64,000 nt of DNA from Pseudomonadota bacterium (GTDB lineage: Bacteria > Pseudomonadota > Alphaproteobacteria > Azospirillales > Azospirillaceae): assembly GCA_023423695.1 (NCBI GenBank), contig JAFAFA010000099.1, positions 1-64,000 on the forward strand, written 5' to 3'. The notes beneath the pieces were generated by a model. That model made no database searches. It saw nothing but the letters and a program-made list of their open reading frames with translations, and had not been told where the DNA came from. Every line of letters begins with the position of its first letter. The first letter of the stretch is position 1. The position numbers and the translations under genes were made by a program. Below are positions 56,296 to 64,000 of the stretch, piece after piece.

Positions 56296-56422
56296 TTTAT
56301 GGTTCCAGAACGACCTCTAGCGACCATTTTATGGTTCCAACGTTGCACTTTATGGTTCCAGATTTTGCGGATTCCTTAGTGAAATCAAAGGACCCCAATT
56401 GCATTTTATGGTTCCATCCAGA
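56296..56422. repeat. Right end of the element with four transposase-site-like repeats
   Basis: TTTATGGTTCCA occurs at 56296-56307, 56328-56339 (with a further T in front), 56349-56360 and 56405-56416. The outermost copy extends to TTTTATGGTTCCATCCAGA (56404-56422). All are in the same orientation within 127 bases. The denser packing than at the left end is reminiscent of the right end of Tn7. Confidence 0.88.
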
Positions 56423-56727
56423 CCGGGCCAGCGCGTTCGGTACAGGTCGAACCGCGCCCGCAGGCCACCCATCTCCGCCTGGAAACGTGCCGCCGTGCTG
56501 CGCAGTTTCGCATCCGGATGGGCGAGCAGGCGGGGGTAGAGCGCACTGTCCTCCAGCGACAGGTGGACGGCGAAGATGCCGAACAGCTCCCGCACCGTGG
56601 CGATGAGCGCCGCCGTGTCCAACTCCACGGACTTCGAGGCGAGCAGCGATTCGATGCGGCCGACCAGTTGGCCGACGCCGGCATGGTGGTCGCGGTAGAG
56701 TGCGGTGCTGACGGTGACGTTGGTCAT
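56423..56727 (-). pseudogene. Hemerythrin-domain gene, 5' fragment (split by the 32.6-kb element)
   Basis: ATG at 56727 opens TNVTVSTALYRDHHAGVGQL, with the HHE iron-ligand set (DHHAG, FGIFAVHLSLEDSALYPRL). It runs to RTRWPG, where the element begins. The 3' piece is at 23681-23827. The predicted intact protein (148 residues) would bind a di-iron centre, as in NO/O2-responsive hemerythrins of denitrifiers. Confidence 0.92.
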
Positions 56728-56802
56728 GATGCTGTCTCCAACCGGTGCCGCCCTTCCTGGGCAGCGTTGAAGCCAGCATGCCGGCCGCCTGCCCCGGCAT
56801 CG

Positions 56803-56816
56803 TTGCGCCACAGCAA
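56803..56816. promoter_or_regulatory. Crp/Fnr-type box before the hemerythrin gene
   Basis: TTGCGCCACAGCAA (TTGCG-N4-AGCAA) is centred 82 bases before the hemerythrin start and 115 bases before the divergent aldo/keto reductase. A near-identical box stands before the DUF1858 gene. Confidence 0.5.
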
Positions 56817-56924
56817 GCAGTTCTCCGAAAGATCGGGGTAGCGCGATCCCGGCCCTTGCGCACTACCTAACTATCCGAACCGGCCCGACAGGCCATGCGG
56901 TTTGGGCGCAGGAGCGAGGGAAGC

Positions 56925-57854
56925 ATGACAGCGACACGACGAATGTTTCTGCAGGGCACTCTGGCCGCGACAGCCATGGCCATGCAGCCGGCGATCGCCC
57001 AAACACGGACCGAGCCGCAGGCCAACGCACCGGCGACACGGCGCATTCCCTCCACGGGCGTGGCGATGCCCCCCGTGGGGCTCGGCACCTGGATCACCTT
57101 CAATGTCGGCGACGACGACGAACTGCGCGATGAATGCGCGGCGGTCATGGACGCCTTCTTCCGGGCCGGCGGCGGGATGATCGACTCCTCCCCCATGTAC
57201 GGTTCCGCCCAGCAGGTGGTCGGATACGGCCTGAGGAAGCTGGGGCAGCCGAAGAGCCTGTTCTCCGCCGACAAGATCTGGATTTCCTCCGGCAGCCGCG
57301 GGCCGTCGCAGATCGAACAGTCACGCAGCCTATGGGGCGTGCCGCGCTTCGACCTGCTGCAGGTGCATAATCTGCTGTCCTGGGAGGAGCATCTGCAGAC
57401 TCTGTTCGCGATGAAGGCGGCGGGCCAACTCCGCTATGTCGGCATCACCACGTCCGAAGGCCGGCGCCACGACCTGCTGGAGACGATCATGGCTGGGCAG
57501 CCGCTCGATTTCGTGCAGCTCACCTACAACATCGTCGACCGCGAGGTGGAGGACCGCATCCTGCCGCTGGCGGCGGACCGCGGCATCGGCGTCATCGTCA
57601 ACCGCCCGTTCCAGCAGGGCGTCCTGCTCCGCCGGCTGTCCGGTCAGCCGCTGCCCGCCTGGGCCGGCGACATCGGCGCCTCCAGCTGGGCGCAGGTCGT
57701 CCTGAAATTCATCATCTCCCATCCCGCCGTCACGGTGGCCATACCCGCAACCAGCCAGGTCGCGCATGTGCGGGAGAATATGGCAGCGATGAGCGGACCG
57801 ATGCCCGACGCCGCGATGAGAAAACGGATGGCCGACCATGTGAGGGCGCTCTGA
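56925..57854 (+). CDS. Aldo/keto reductase family protein with twin-arginine-type signal
   Basis: A 309-residue protein. The N-terminus TATRRMFLQGTLAATAMAM looks like a Tat or hydrophobic signal, so it may be periplasmic. The AKR barrel shows MIDSSPMYGSAQQVVGYGL (catalytic D and Y), SADKIWI (Lys), LLQVHNLLSW (His) and VIVNRPFQQG. ATG at 56925 is chosen. Its stop shares one base with the next gene. The export signal on an AKR is unusual. Confidence 0.88.
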   Translation: MTATRRMFLQGTLAATAMAMQPAIAQTRTEPQANAPATRRIPSTGVAMPPVGLGTWITFNVGDDDELRDECAAVMDAFFRAGGGMIDSSPMYGSAQQVVGYGLRKLGQPKSLFSADKIWISSGSRGPSQIEQSRSLWGVPRFDLLQVHNLLSWEEHLQTLFAMKAAGQLRYVGITTSEGRRHDLLETIMAGQPLDFVQLTYNIVDREVEDRILPLAADRGIGVIVNRPFQQGVLLRRLSGQPLPAWAGDIGASSWAQVVLKFIISHPAVTVAIPATSQVAHVRENMAAMSGPMPDAAMRKRMADHVRAL

Positions 57855-58525
57855 TGCCGGAATGGTGGACCTACTCCGCCGAGGATTTCCTGCTGTTCAG
57901 CCCCCGCGCCTACTGGCGGCTGATCGAACGCCACAATGAGGCGCTCTGGCCGGCACAGGTGCTGACACTGCTGCTCGGCATCGCGATCCTGTGGCTCCTG
58001 GTGCGGCCCCGGCCATGGTCGGACCGGGTGATCGCGGGAAGTCTGGCGGTCCTGTGGGGCTGGGTCGCCTGGAGCTTCCTGTGGGAGCGCTACGCCACCA
58101 TCAACTGGGCGGCTTTCTACATTGCCCCGCTTTTCGCGCTGCAGGCCGTGCTGCTGGCCTTAGTCGGCCCCCGACTGCGCTGGTCGTTCGCCCGGACGTG
58201 GCGGGGGTTGGTGGGGCTCGGGCTGTTCCTCTACGCCCTCGTCCTGCACCCGCTGACGGCCTCGCTGATGGGACGGTCGATGCGGGGAGCGGAGGTTCTC
58301 GGCATCACGCCGGACCCGACCGCCATCGCGACCGTCGGGCTTGTCCTCATGGCGGCGGGCCGCTGGTCGTGGCTGTTGCTCGCCATTCCGCTGACTTGGT
58401 GCCTTGCCGGCTGGTTCACCCTTTACGGCATGGGAGCTGCGGAAAGCTGGGTCCTGCTGGCGGCGGCGGGGATGGGGGCGGCACTCGCCGTCCTGCCCAC
58501 CGGGCGCCGGAACGGTCCGGATTGA
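57854..58525 (+). CDS. DUF6064-family membrane protein
   Basis: A 223-residue protein with about seven membrane helices. The start PEWWTYSAEDFLLFSPRAYW and the helix GWVAWSFLWERYATINWAAF are typical of DUF6064. Function is unknown. It overlaps the aldo/keto reductase by one base, so the two form an operon. Confidence 0.85.
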   Translation: MPEWWTYSAEDFLLFSPRAYWRLIERHNEALWPAQVLTLLLGIAILWLLVRPRPWSDRVIAGSLAVLWGWVAWSFLWERYATINWAAFYIAPLFALQAVLLALVGPRLRWSFARTWRGLVGLGLFLYALVLHPLTASLMGRSMRGAEVLGITPDPTAIATVGLVLMAAGRWSWLLLAIPLTWCLAGWFTLYGMGAAESWVLLAAAGMGAALAVLPTGRRNGPD

Positions 58526-58615
58526 CCCCATTTGTGGAGCCGCTCACAGCGCCGGGACGGGGATACGCTCAGGATCGCTCCTGCGCCACACCACGCCTCC
58601 GGATGGAGCGATCCC

Positions 58616-58762
58616 ATGACCGTCCTTTTCATCGCCATCGCGCTGTCGACCCTCAGCCTCGCGCTGCTGTTCGGCTTCGACCTCTGCATCGATCTGCCCG
58701 CGGATCGGGCCGGGCCCCTCCACCGCAACGGCGGAAAGCTGGGCGAGGACATCATGGGGTAG
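58616..58762 (+). CDS. Small single-helix membrane protein
   Basis: A 48-residue frame with one helix (TVLFIAIALSTLSLALLFG) and a short polar tail. It begins 90 bases after DUF6064. A hairpin follows directly, which fits the end of a transcript. Confidence 0.5.
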   Translation: MTVLFIAIALSTLSLALLFGFDLCIDLPADRAGPLHRNGGKLGEDIMG

Positions 58763-58776
58763 CGGCAGAACAATGG

Positions 58777-58819
58777 CGCATACTTGGCCGCCGGCACCGT
58801 CCCGGCAGCCAAGTATGCG
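58777..58819. terminator. Bidirectional hairpin between convergent genes
   Basis: CGCATACTTGGCCGCCGG (58777-58794) pairs with 58802-58819 at 17 of 18 positions, with a 7-base loop. It lies between the small membrane protein (+) and the SDR gene (-). No T-run is present. Confidence 0.7.
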
Positions 58820-58837
58820 GACCGGACGACACCCCCC

Positions 58838-59740
58838 TTACGGCTGGCCACTGCCGCCGGCGGCACCATAGATGTGGCCGGTGGTGAAGCTGCCGTCCTC
58901 CGCCGCAAGCTGGACATAGATGCCAGCAAGCTCGGCCGGCTGGCCGGGACGGCCCAGCGGGGTCTGGCCGCCGAACTGCTTCAGCTTCTCCTGCGTGGCG
59001 CCGCCGCTGACCTGCAGCGGGGTCCAGATCGGGCCGGGGGCCACGCCGTTGACGCGGATTCCCCTGGAAGCGAACTGCTTGGCCAGCGACTTGACGTAGT
59101 TCATCGTCGCCGCCTTGGTCTGGGCATAGTGGTACAGTTCCGGCGTCGGGTCGTAGGACTGTTCCGACGTGGTGCCAATGATGACCGAGCCGGGCTTCAG
59201 ATGCGGCAGCGCCGCCTTGATGGTCCAGAACGGCGCGTAGATGTTGGTCTTCATCGTCGCGTCGAACTCCTCGCTGGTCAGGTCGAGGATGGATTCGCAG
59301 GCCTGCTGCCGCGCGGCGTTGCACACCAGTATGTCGAGCCCGCCGAGCCCGGCGACGGCATCGGCCACCATCTGCCGGCAGAACGCCTCGTCACGGAGGT
59401 CGCCGGGAATGGCGACGGCCTTGCGGCCCGCCGCCTCGATCAGCGCCACGACGTCGCGGGCGTCCGGCTCCTCGGTCGGGAAATAGTTGATGGCGACGTC
59501 GGCGCCCTCGCGGGCATAGGCGATGGCGGCGGCCCGTCCCATTCCGGAATCGCCGCCGGTGATCAGCGCCTTTCGCCCCGCCAGCCGCCCGGAGCCCTTG
59601 TAGCTGGTCTCGCCATGGTCGGGCGGCGGGTCCATGTCGCGGGCCAGCCCCGGCCAGGGCTGCGACTGGCCCTTGAAGGGCGGCTGGGGATATTTGTACC
59701 GCGGGTCCTGCGGCGATACGGTGTCGTCGTTCCGGTCCAT
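58838..59740 (-). CDS. SDR-family oxidoreductase (YghA/YhdF type)
   Basis: A 300-residue short-chain dehydrogenase with an N-terminal extension (QDPRYKYPQPPFKGQSQPWP) typical of the YghA/YhdF group. The cofactor motif is ALITGGDSGMGRAAAIAYAR. NAA is CNAARQQ. The catalytic set is Ser (GTTSEQS), Tyr and Lys (YHYAQTKAA), and the C-terminal PGPIWTPLQV follows. NADP(H) is likely the cofactor. The substrate is unknown. Confidence 0.93.
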   Translation of the reverse strand: MDRNDDTVSPQDPRYKYPQPPFKGQSQPWPGLARDMDPPPDHGETSYKGSGRLAGRKALITGGDSGMGRAAAIAYAREGADVAINYFPTEEPDARDVVALIEAAGRKAVAIPGDLRDEAFCRQMVADAVAGLGGLDILVCNAARQQACESILDLTSEEFDATMKTNIYAPFWTIKAALPHLKPGSVIIGTTSEQSYDPTPELYHYAQTKAATMNYVKSLAKQFASRGIRVNGVAPGPIWTPLQVSGGATQEKLKQFGGQTPLGRPGQPAELAGIYVQLAAEDGSFTTGHIYGAAGGSGQP

Positions 59741-59853
59741 GCGCGTCTCCTTGGGCGGGCGTCACACACAGAACCGGACAGGACCGGATTGGTTGCCGGT
59801 CGGGACGGGCGGCAGCCATTCCGAAACCGGGAAGGCCGCCCCACCCCCGTTCC

Positions 59854-60363
59854 TCACCCGCACATGCCGCCGCAGCAGGAACCGTTGCGCCGCGCCAGCA
59901 GCCGTTCATAGGCGATGCTGACCACGCCGGCCGGCGGGATGACGCCCTGCAGAAGCGACAGCACGTCGGCCTGCAGCGTGCCCGGCGGGCAGTCCGTCAC
60001 CTCGCAGACCGATGCGCCGCTGCCGTCCGGCCCCAGCCGCGCGTCGTCGGCCGCGACCGCCACGTCGCCGTTGCGGTCGATGCGCACGCGCAGGCTGGTC
60101 GCCGCCGCCCCTTCGGGCCGGGCGATGCGGACCTGCCAGACCTCGGGACCCTGTTGCAGGTATTCCCAGGAGAAGCCGGCGCCGAACAGGCTGAGGAGCT
60201 GGTGGTGCAGCGGGCGCGGGTCATGGTCGTTGACCAGCGAGAAGCCGTCGCCGGGCGTCAGATCCTGCACCGACTGGAAGATCAGCTGGTGGCGCTGGTA
60301 AGGCGGGATGGCGCGGAGGTCGAGGACCGGTTCGGCCTGCGTTGCATGGGTTGTGGTCGGCAT
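59854..60363 (-). CDS. DUF2249-domain protein
   Basis: A 169-residue protein. The N-terminal DUF2249 domain (LDLRAIPPYQRHQLIFQSVQ, PGDGFSLVNDHDPRPLHHQL) is often near nitric oxide reductase and hemerythrin genes. A second part contains CEVTDCPPGTL, and the C-terminus is CCGGMCG, a metal-binding-like tail. ATG at 60363. A Crp/Fnr-type box is centred 80 bases upstream. Confidence 0.85.
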   Translation of the reverse strand: MPTTTHATQAEPVLDLRAIPPYQRHQLIFQSVQDLTPGDGFSLVNDHDPRPLHHQLLSLFGAGFSWEYLQQGPEVWQVRIARPEGAAATSLRVRIDRNGDVAVAADDARLGPDGSGASVCEVTDCPPGTLQADVLSLLQGVIPPAGVVSIAYERLLARRNGSCCGGMCG

Positions 60364-60435
60364 CGTCGTCCGTCTGGCTGTGGGGAGCGGCAGGAGCGCC
60401 ATGCACCGCTGTAACCCGGATCGCCGATGCCTTCT

Positions 60436-60449
60436 TTGCTCCAGCACAA
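60436..60449. promoter_or_regulatory. Crp/Fnr-type box before the DUF2249 gene
   Basis: TTGCTCCAGCACAA (TTGCT-N4-CACAA) is a weaker form of the boxes at 56803 and 60876, centred about 80 bases before the DUF2249 start. Confidence 0.4.
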
Positions 60450-60451
60450 AC

Positions 60452-60469
60452 TCTGGATGGAACCATATA
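60452..60469. repeat. Solitary copy of the transposon end
   Basis: TCTGGATGGAACCATATA is identical to the first 16 bases of both ends of the 32.6-kb element (TCTGGATGGAACCATA). No second end or duplication is near. It is followed by GGTCCCCGTTTTGCGGACAG, which looks like an IS3-type end relic. Confidence 0.7.
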
Positions 60470-60559
60470 CTGAGATGGTCCCCGTTTTGCGGACAGAGTT
60501 GCGGCTGAAACAAGCTTGGTTCTGCCGCCGGACAGCCGAGGGATGGCTCTTCGAAGGCG

Positions 60560-60814
60560 TCAGTGTCTCGGTACTGCCGACGGCGTGAGCGAGGCGTCGG
60601 CGAGATCGTCCAGCAGGGCGTCGAGGTCCAGCCCATAGGCCTCGGCCGCCTCGCGCACCGTCATGAACGGCGCCATGGCGCAGCCGGGACAGGCGAGGCC
60701 GCGACGAAGCAGGACCGGCACCACGGCGGGGCGGTCGCGCATCAGGTCAGCCATCGTCATCCCGGCAATCGCCGACTTGCCCGCCGTTCGGGCCAGGGAG
60801 GAAAGGGCGGCCAT
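60560..60814 (-). CDS. DUF1858-domain protein
   Basis: An 84-residue protein. MADLMRDRPAVVPVLLRRGL and ACPGCAMAPFMTVREAAEAY form the DUF1858 redox-disulfide-like domain (CPGC). The domain is common beside hybrid-cluster and NO-stress genes. ATG at 60814. The preceding box TTGCGCCACCGCAA is centred 69 bases upstream. Confidence 0.88.
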   Translation of the reverse strand: MAALSSLARTAGKSAIAGMTMADLMRDRPAVVPVLLRRGLACPGCAMAPFMTVREAAEAYGLDLDALLDDLADASLTPSAVPRH

Positions 60815-60875
60815 GGCGGCATGCTCCTGCGCTGTGGACAGGCAGCCACCATAACCGTCCGCCGGCGAGCGGTCT

Positions 60876-60889
60876 TTGCGCCACCGCAA
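60876..60889. promoter_or_regulatory. Crp/Fnr-type box before the DUF1858 gene
   Basis: TTGCGCCACCGCAA is a 14-base dyad, TTGCG-N4-CGCAA. It is centred 69 bases before the DUF1858 start and 26 bases after the end of the Crp/Fnr gene that may bind it. Confidence 0.55.
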
Positions 60890-60914
60890 GCGGCCGGCAT
60901 TCGTCTGCCCCGCA

Positions 60915-61631
60915 TTACGCGCGCGGCGCTAGCGGCGGCAGATCCTCGGCGATGGCGACCAGCGCGTGGGGCTTGCGGATCACCACCTGCTGCCGGCCGC
61001 TTTCGACGATCCCCTGGCTTTCCCAGGCCGAAAGGGTGCGGCTGACGGTGTGCAGCGTGGTGCCGGTCATCTCTGCCACGTCCTGGCGCGACAGGGGGAA
61101 ATCGATCTCCACCCCCGCTTCCACCCGCCGGCCGGCCTGGCGCACCAGACGCAGCAGGGCGTGCGCGATGCGGCGCTCCACACGTTCGGTCGCGACCTCG
61201 CGCAGGCGGTTCTGCACTTCGCGCAGACGGCCACCGACGATGGACAGCGCGTTGCGGGCGATGACGGGATGGCGGTCCATCAGCTCCGTCATCGCGGCGG
61301 CCGGCCAGGACAGTTCGACGCAATCCGCCACGGCGACGGCATCGGCCGGATAGAGGCCGTCGGTGAAGATCGCCAGCGTCCCGAACATCTCGCCGGGGCC
61401 GATGAACCGCATCACCACCTGCTGCCCGTCGGGACCGGTCTGCACGATCTTCACCCGCCCGTCGATCAACGCATGGCCGGCCGCCGCCGGCTCCCCCTGG
61501 GTGAACAGGGCGGCACCGCGGGCATGCCGGCGGGGACGGGCAAGCGCCACCACCTCCACCAGCGCGTTGGCCTCCAGCCCGGCGAACAGCGGCATGCCGC
61601 GCAGAACGGCGGGATCGGGGGGCGGAGGCAT
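60915..61631 (-). CDS. Crp/Fnr-family transcriptional regulator (Dnr/NnrR type)
   Basis: A 238-residue regulator with a cyclic-nucleotide-binding-type sensor domain (residues ~12-130) and a winged HTH (FPLSRQDVAEMTGTTLHTVS). The N-terminus has no Fnr-type Cys cluster, so it is more like Dnr/NnrR, which sense NO through haem. It is surrounded by DUF1858, DUF2249 and nnrS genes and is the best candidate regulator for the boxes in this window. ATG at 61631 is chosen; further in-frame ATGs lie upstream. Confidence 0.9.
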   Translation of the reverse strand: MPPPPDPAVLRGMPLFAGLEANALVEVVALARPRRHARGAALFTQGEPAAAGHALIDGRVKIVQTGPDGQQVVMRFIGPGEMFGTLAIFTDGLYPADAVAVADCVELSWPAAAMTELMDRHPVIARNALSIVGGRLREVQNRLREVATERVERRIAHALLRLVRQAGRRVEAGVEIDFPLSRQDVAEMTGTTLHTVSRTLSAWESQGIVESGRQQVVIRKPHALVAIAEDLPPLAPRA

Positions 61632-61704
61632 GGCGGTCGTCCTGTCTCGGTCCGGGTCTGGCCCTGCAGTGTAGCGGCCAAACCATACCCATTCGTAAGC
61701 GAAT

Positions 61705-61718
61705 TTGTTGCGGGTCAA
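61705..61718. promoter_or_regulatory. Fnr/Dnr-like box before nnrS
   Basis: TTGTTGCGGGTCAA (TTGTT-N4-GTCAA) is centred 68 bases before nnrS and 80 bases before the divergent regulator. It is one step from the nosR and ubiT boxes. Confidence 0.5.
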
Positions 61719-61779
61719 AGCACGCCCGCCCGCCGCCCGCCAGAATGGCCGGCCTCGACCACCGAAGAGCCCGCTTCCC

Positions 61780-62889
61780 ATGCATGCCCCCGCCACCAGC
61801 GTCCCCATCACCAGCGCCCACCGGCTGATGTACCCGGCCGCCGCCCTCTATGCCGCGCTGGCCGTGCCGCTGTGGCTGGCGGCCGTCGGTGGCCTGCTGC
61901 CGGCGGGCTGGTCGCCGGCCCTGCATGCGCACGAGATGACACTGGGCTACGCGCTGGCGGTGGTCGGCGGATTCCTGATGACGCGGCTGTCGCGGCGGAT
62001 GGTGGCGGTCGTCTTCCTGTCCTGGCTGGCCGGACGGCTGGCGCTGCTGGGCGGACTACCGGCGGCGGTGGCCCTGCCGGTCGGCATCGCCTATCCGCTG
62101 CTGCTGTTCGTGGTCGCCGGCCTGCCGTTCCTGCGCACCAGCCGCAGCGGGCACAATGCGGTGTTCGGTCCGCTGATCGGCGCCTTCCTGGTGGCGGAGG
62201 CGCTGTTCTGGGCGTCGGAGTTCGGGTTCGTCCCGGCCGGCGGAATGCCCGTCGGGCTGCTGCTGATCGCGACCTTGCTGCTGACCATGGGCGGGCGCGT
62301 CATCCCGGCGGCGACGGCCGGCGCCCTGCGCCGCCGCGGCATCACCCTGGCGCAGCGGGTGCAGCCCCGGCTGGAGGCGATGGGCGTCGCCGGCGCCGCG
62401 CTCTGCCTGCTGTCGGCGGCGACCGGCCTGCTGCCGCCGCTGGGAGCCGCGGGTGCGGCGATGGCGGGGACGAGCGCGCTGCTGCGGCTGGCCCGCTGGA
62501 AACCGCTGCTCCTGCTGGGACAGCCGGAGATCGCCAGCCTGCATCTGGGCTATCTCTGCCTCGGCATCGGCTGGCTGCTGGCAGGCTTCGCGGAGCTTCT
62601 GGACCTACCGCCGGCCGCCGGCTGGCACATGCTGGGGGTGGGCGCGCTCGGCATCCTCGCCAGCGCCATGATGATCCGCACGACCCTGCAGCGGGAGGCG
62701 GAGCCCGAGCGCTTCCCGCCCGCCGCGACCGCCGCCGTCGCACTGATGGCCACGGCCGCGGTTCTGCGCTTGGCGGCGGTGTGGTGGCCGTCGATGGCCC
62801 TATTGGCGGCGGCGGGCGTCTTCTGGACGCTCTCCCAGCTTCTGACCGCCGCCGTGCTGCTCACCCGGCCGAAGCGTGGAAAGCGATGA
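61780..62889 (+). CDS. nnrS: NnrS-family haem-copper membrane protein
   Basis: A 369-residue protein with about 12 membrane helices. NnrS motifs are visible: LHAHEMTLGYALAVVGGFLM at the start, RSGHNAVFGPLIGAF, LLTMGGRVIPAATAGALRRR, and LHLGYLCLGIGWLLAG. It relieves nitrosative stress in denitrifiers. ATG at 61780. It is divergent from the Crp/Fnr regulator. Confidence 0.92.
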   Translation: MHAPATSVPITSAHRLMYPAAALYAALAVPLWLAAVGGLLPAGWSPALHAHEMTLGYALAVVGGFLMTRLSRRMVAVVFLSWLAGRLALLGGLPAAVALPVGIAYPLLLFVVAGLPFLRTSRSGHNAVFGPLIGAFLVAEALFWASEFGFVPAGGMPVGLLLIATLLLTMGGRVIPAATAGALRRRGITLAQRVQPRLEAMGVAGAALCLLSAATGLLPPLGAAGAAMAGTSALLRLARWKPLLLLGQPEIASLHLGYLCLGIGWLLAGFAELLDLPPAAGWHMLGVGALGILASAMMIRTTLQREAEPERFPPAATAAVALMATAAVLRLAAVWWPSMALLAAAGVFWTLSQLLTAAVLLTRPKRGKR

Positions 62890-62893
62890 TCCC

Positions 62894-63895
62894 TCACCCC
62901 CGCTGCCAGATCCCCTTGCCCGGCAGCCGGTCGCGGTCATGGCTGAGATCGAAGTCCAGCGCCGGCCCCTTCGGCACAATCAGGGTCGGGTTGATGGCGG
63001 GATTGACGTAGTAGCCCGCCTTGATATGGTCGAGCTTCACCGTGTCGCGGATGCCCGGCCACTGGTAAAGCTCGCGCAGGTAGGCGGACAGGTTCGGGTA
63101 GTCCTCGATCCGCCGCAGGTTGCATTTGAAGGCGCCGTGATAGGCGGCGTCGAAGCGCACCAGTGTGACGAACAGGCGCCAGTCGGCTTCGGTCAGATGC
63201 TCCCCCGCCAGATAGCGGCTGGCCGACAGACGCTCCTCCAGCCGGTCGAGCGTGGCGAACAGCCCGTCGAACGCCTCGTCGTAGCTGGCCTGCGACTTCG
63301 CGAAGCCGCAGCGATAGACGCCGTTGTTGACGCCGGCATAGACCAGCTCGTTCCAGTGGTCGGTTTCCGACCGCAGCGGCTCGGGATAGAGGTCCAGCCG
63401 GTTGCCGGTCAGGCGATCGAAGGCGCTGTTCAGGATGCGGATGATGTCGGCCGACTCGTTGTTGACGATGCGGCGCTCCTGCCGGTCCCACAGTACGGGC
63501 ACCGACACCTTGCCGGTATAGGCGGGATCGCTCGCGGTATAGAGGCGGTAATGGTGGCGGAAGGGGCCGACGCCCTCGCCGGCGTCCTGATCCTCGGCAT
63601 AGACCCAGCCGTCCTCGCCCAGCACCGGTTCGGCGGCGGACAGGCCGATCACCCCCTCCAACCCCTTCAGCACGCGGAAGATCAGCGTGCGCGAAGCCCA
63701 GGGGCACAGGTAGGAGACATAGAGGTGATAGCGTCCGGCCACCGCCGGCAGGGTGGGGCGCCCCTCCGCATCAGGTGCGCCGTCCGGCGTGATCCAGTCG
63801 CGGAAGCGGGTCGGCTCGCGGTGGAAGGCGCCGTTCTTGATCTCGCTGGCCGCGATGTCGCCCTTCACCCAGACACCATTCACAAGCTGCGGCAT
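62894..63895 (-). CDS. Glutathionyl-hydroquinone reductase (ECM4/YqjG type)
   Basis: A 333-residue xi-class glutathione transferase. The catalytic Cys is in YVSYLCPWASRTLI. Other family blocks: KVSVPVLWDRQERRIVNNES, IIRILNSAFD, WNELVYAGVNNGVYRCGFA and LTEADWRLFVTLVRFDAAYH. It reduces glutathionyl-hydroquinones, and the quinone link fits its neighbourhood. ATG at 63895 is chosen. The last ~100 bases of the window contain nothing more. Confidence 0.94.
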   Translation of the reverse strand: MPQLVNGVWVKGDIAASEIKNGAFHREPTRFRDWITPDGAPDAEGRPTLPAVAGRYHLYVSYLCPWASRTLIFRVLKGLEGVIGLSAAEPVLGEDGWVYAEDQDAGEGVGPFRHHYRLYTASDPAYTGKVSVPVLWDRQERRIVNNESADIIRILNSAFDRLTGNRLDLYPEPLRSETDHWNELVYAGVNNGVYRCGFAKSQASYDEAFDGLFATLDRLEERLSASRYLAGEHLTEADWRLFVTLVRFDAAYHGAFKCNLRRIEDYPNLSAYLRELYQWPGIRDTVKLDHIKAGYYVNPAINPTLIVPKGPALDFDLSHDRDRLPGKGIWQRG

Positions 63896-64000
63896 CGCGG
63901 CCTCCAATCACAAGGGGTGGAAACAGGGGGGTGGAAACAGAAAGGGACCGGCGAACCGGTCCCCTCCACACTGCAACAGACGGAAACGGCCCTTCGGTCA

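Overview
The window looks like part of a large replicon (chromid or megaplasmid) of an Azospirillum-like alphaproteobacterium. The reasons are very high GC with strong GC3 bias, plasmid-type parA/parB genes beside a cold-shock gene, a nap + nos denitrification block with the O2-independent ubiquinone genes ubiT/U/V, and many IS5, IS630 and IS701 copies. The taxon is inferred from gene content only.

Layout. 0-4.6 kb: two ParA-type partition loci, a cold-shock protein and a large inverted repeat behind parB that could be a centromere or terminator. 4.6-9.5 kb: napEFDABC (minus). 9.8-11.3 kb: a DUF4157 protein with a divergent, AT-richer C-terminal domain. 11.4-20.8 kb: nosRZDFYLX plus a tiny tatA. 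20.9-23.6 kb: ubiTUV (minus). After the large insertion the same anaerobic/nitrosative theme resumes: aldo/keto reductase, DUF6064, SDR, DUF2249, DUF1858, a Crp/Fnr regulator, NnrS and a glutathionyl-hydroquinone reductase. Fnr/Dnr-like palindromes lie 69-83 nt upstream of nosR, ubiT, nnrS, the DUF1858 and DUF2249 genes and the hemerythrin gene, so these probably form one regulon.

The main result is a 32.6-kb element at 23828-56422. It splits a hemerythrin-domain gene. Both ends carry the same 19-bp inverted sequence, flanked by a 5-bp duplication (CCGGG). Removing the element and one CCGGG restores an uninterrupted 148-codon hemerythrin frame. The ends carry extra copies of the core TTTATGGTTCCA (four at the right, two at the left), as in Tn7/Mu-superfamily transposons. 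About 1.3 kb inside the left end is a minimal type I-C effector operon, cas5-cas8c-cas7, with no cas3, cas4, cas1 or cas2. This is the gene set expected for a type I-C CRISPR-associated (Tn7-like) transposon. However, no intact tnsA/B/C or tniQ is visible, cas7 has a frameshift, and an IS5-family element cuts off what looks like the CRISPR leader. I read it as a decayed or non-autonomous I-C CAST, or a Tn7-like island carrying a decayed I-C cassette.

The rest of the element is cargo and later insertions: a TRIC-type channel, a frameshifted M20 hydrolase, an OYE-family reductase, two phytanoyl-CoA-dioxygenase-like enzymes with a GntR regulator and a 14-bp operator palindrome, an SH3-domain gene broken by two IS630 copies, a large RTX/beta-propeller protein, a dispersed repeat module, higBA with tandem operators, other antitoxins, an ankyrin lipoprotein and many small unknown genes.
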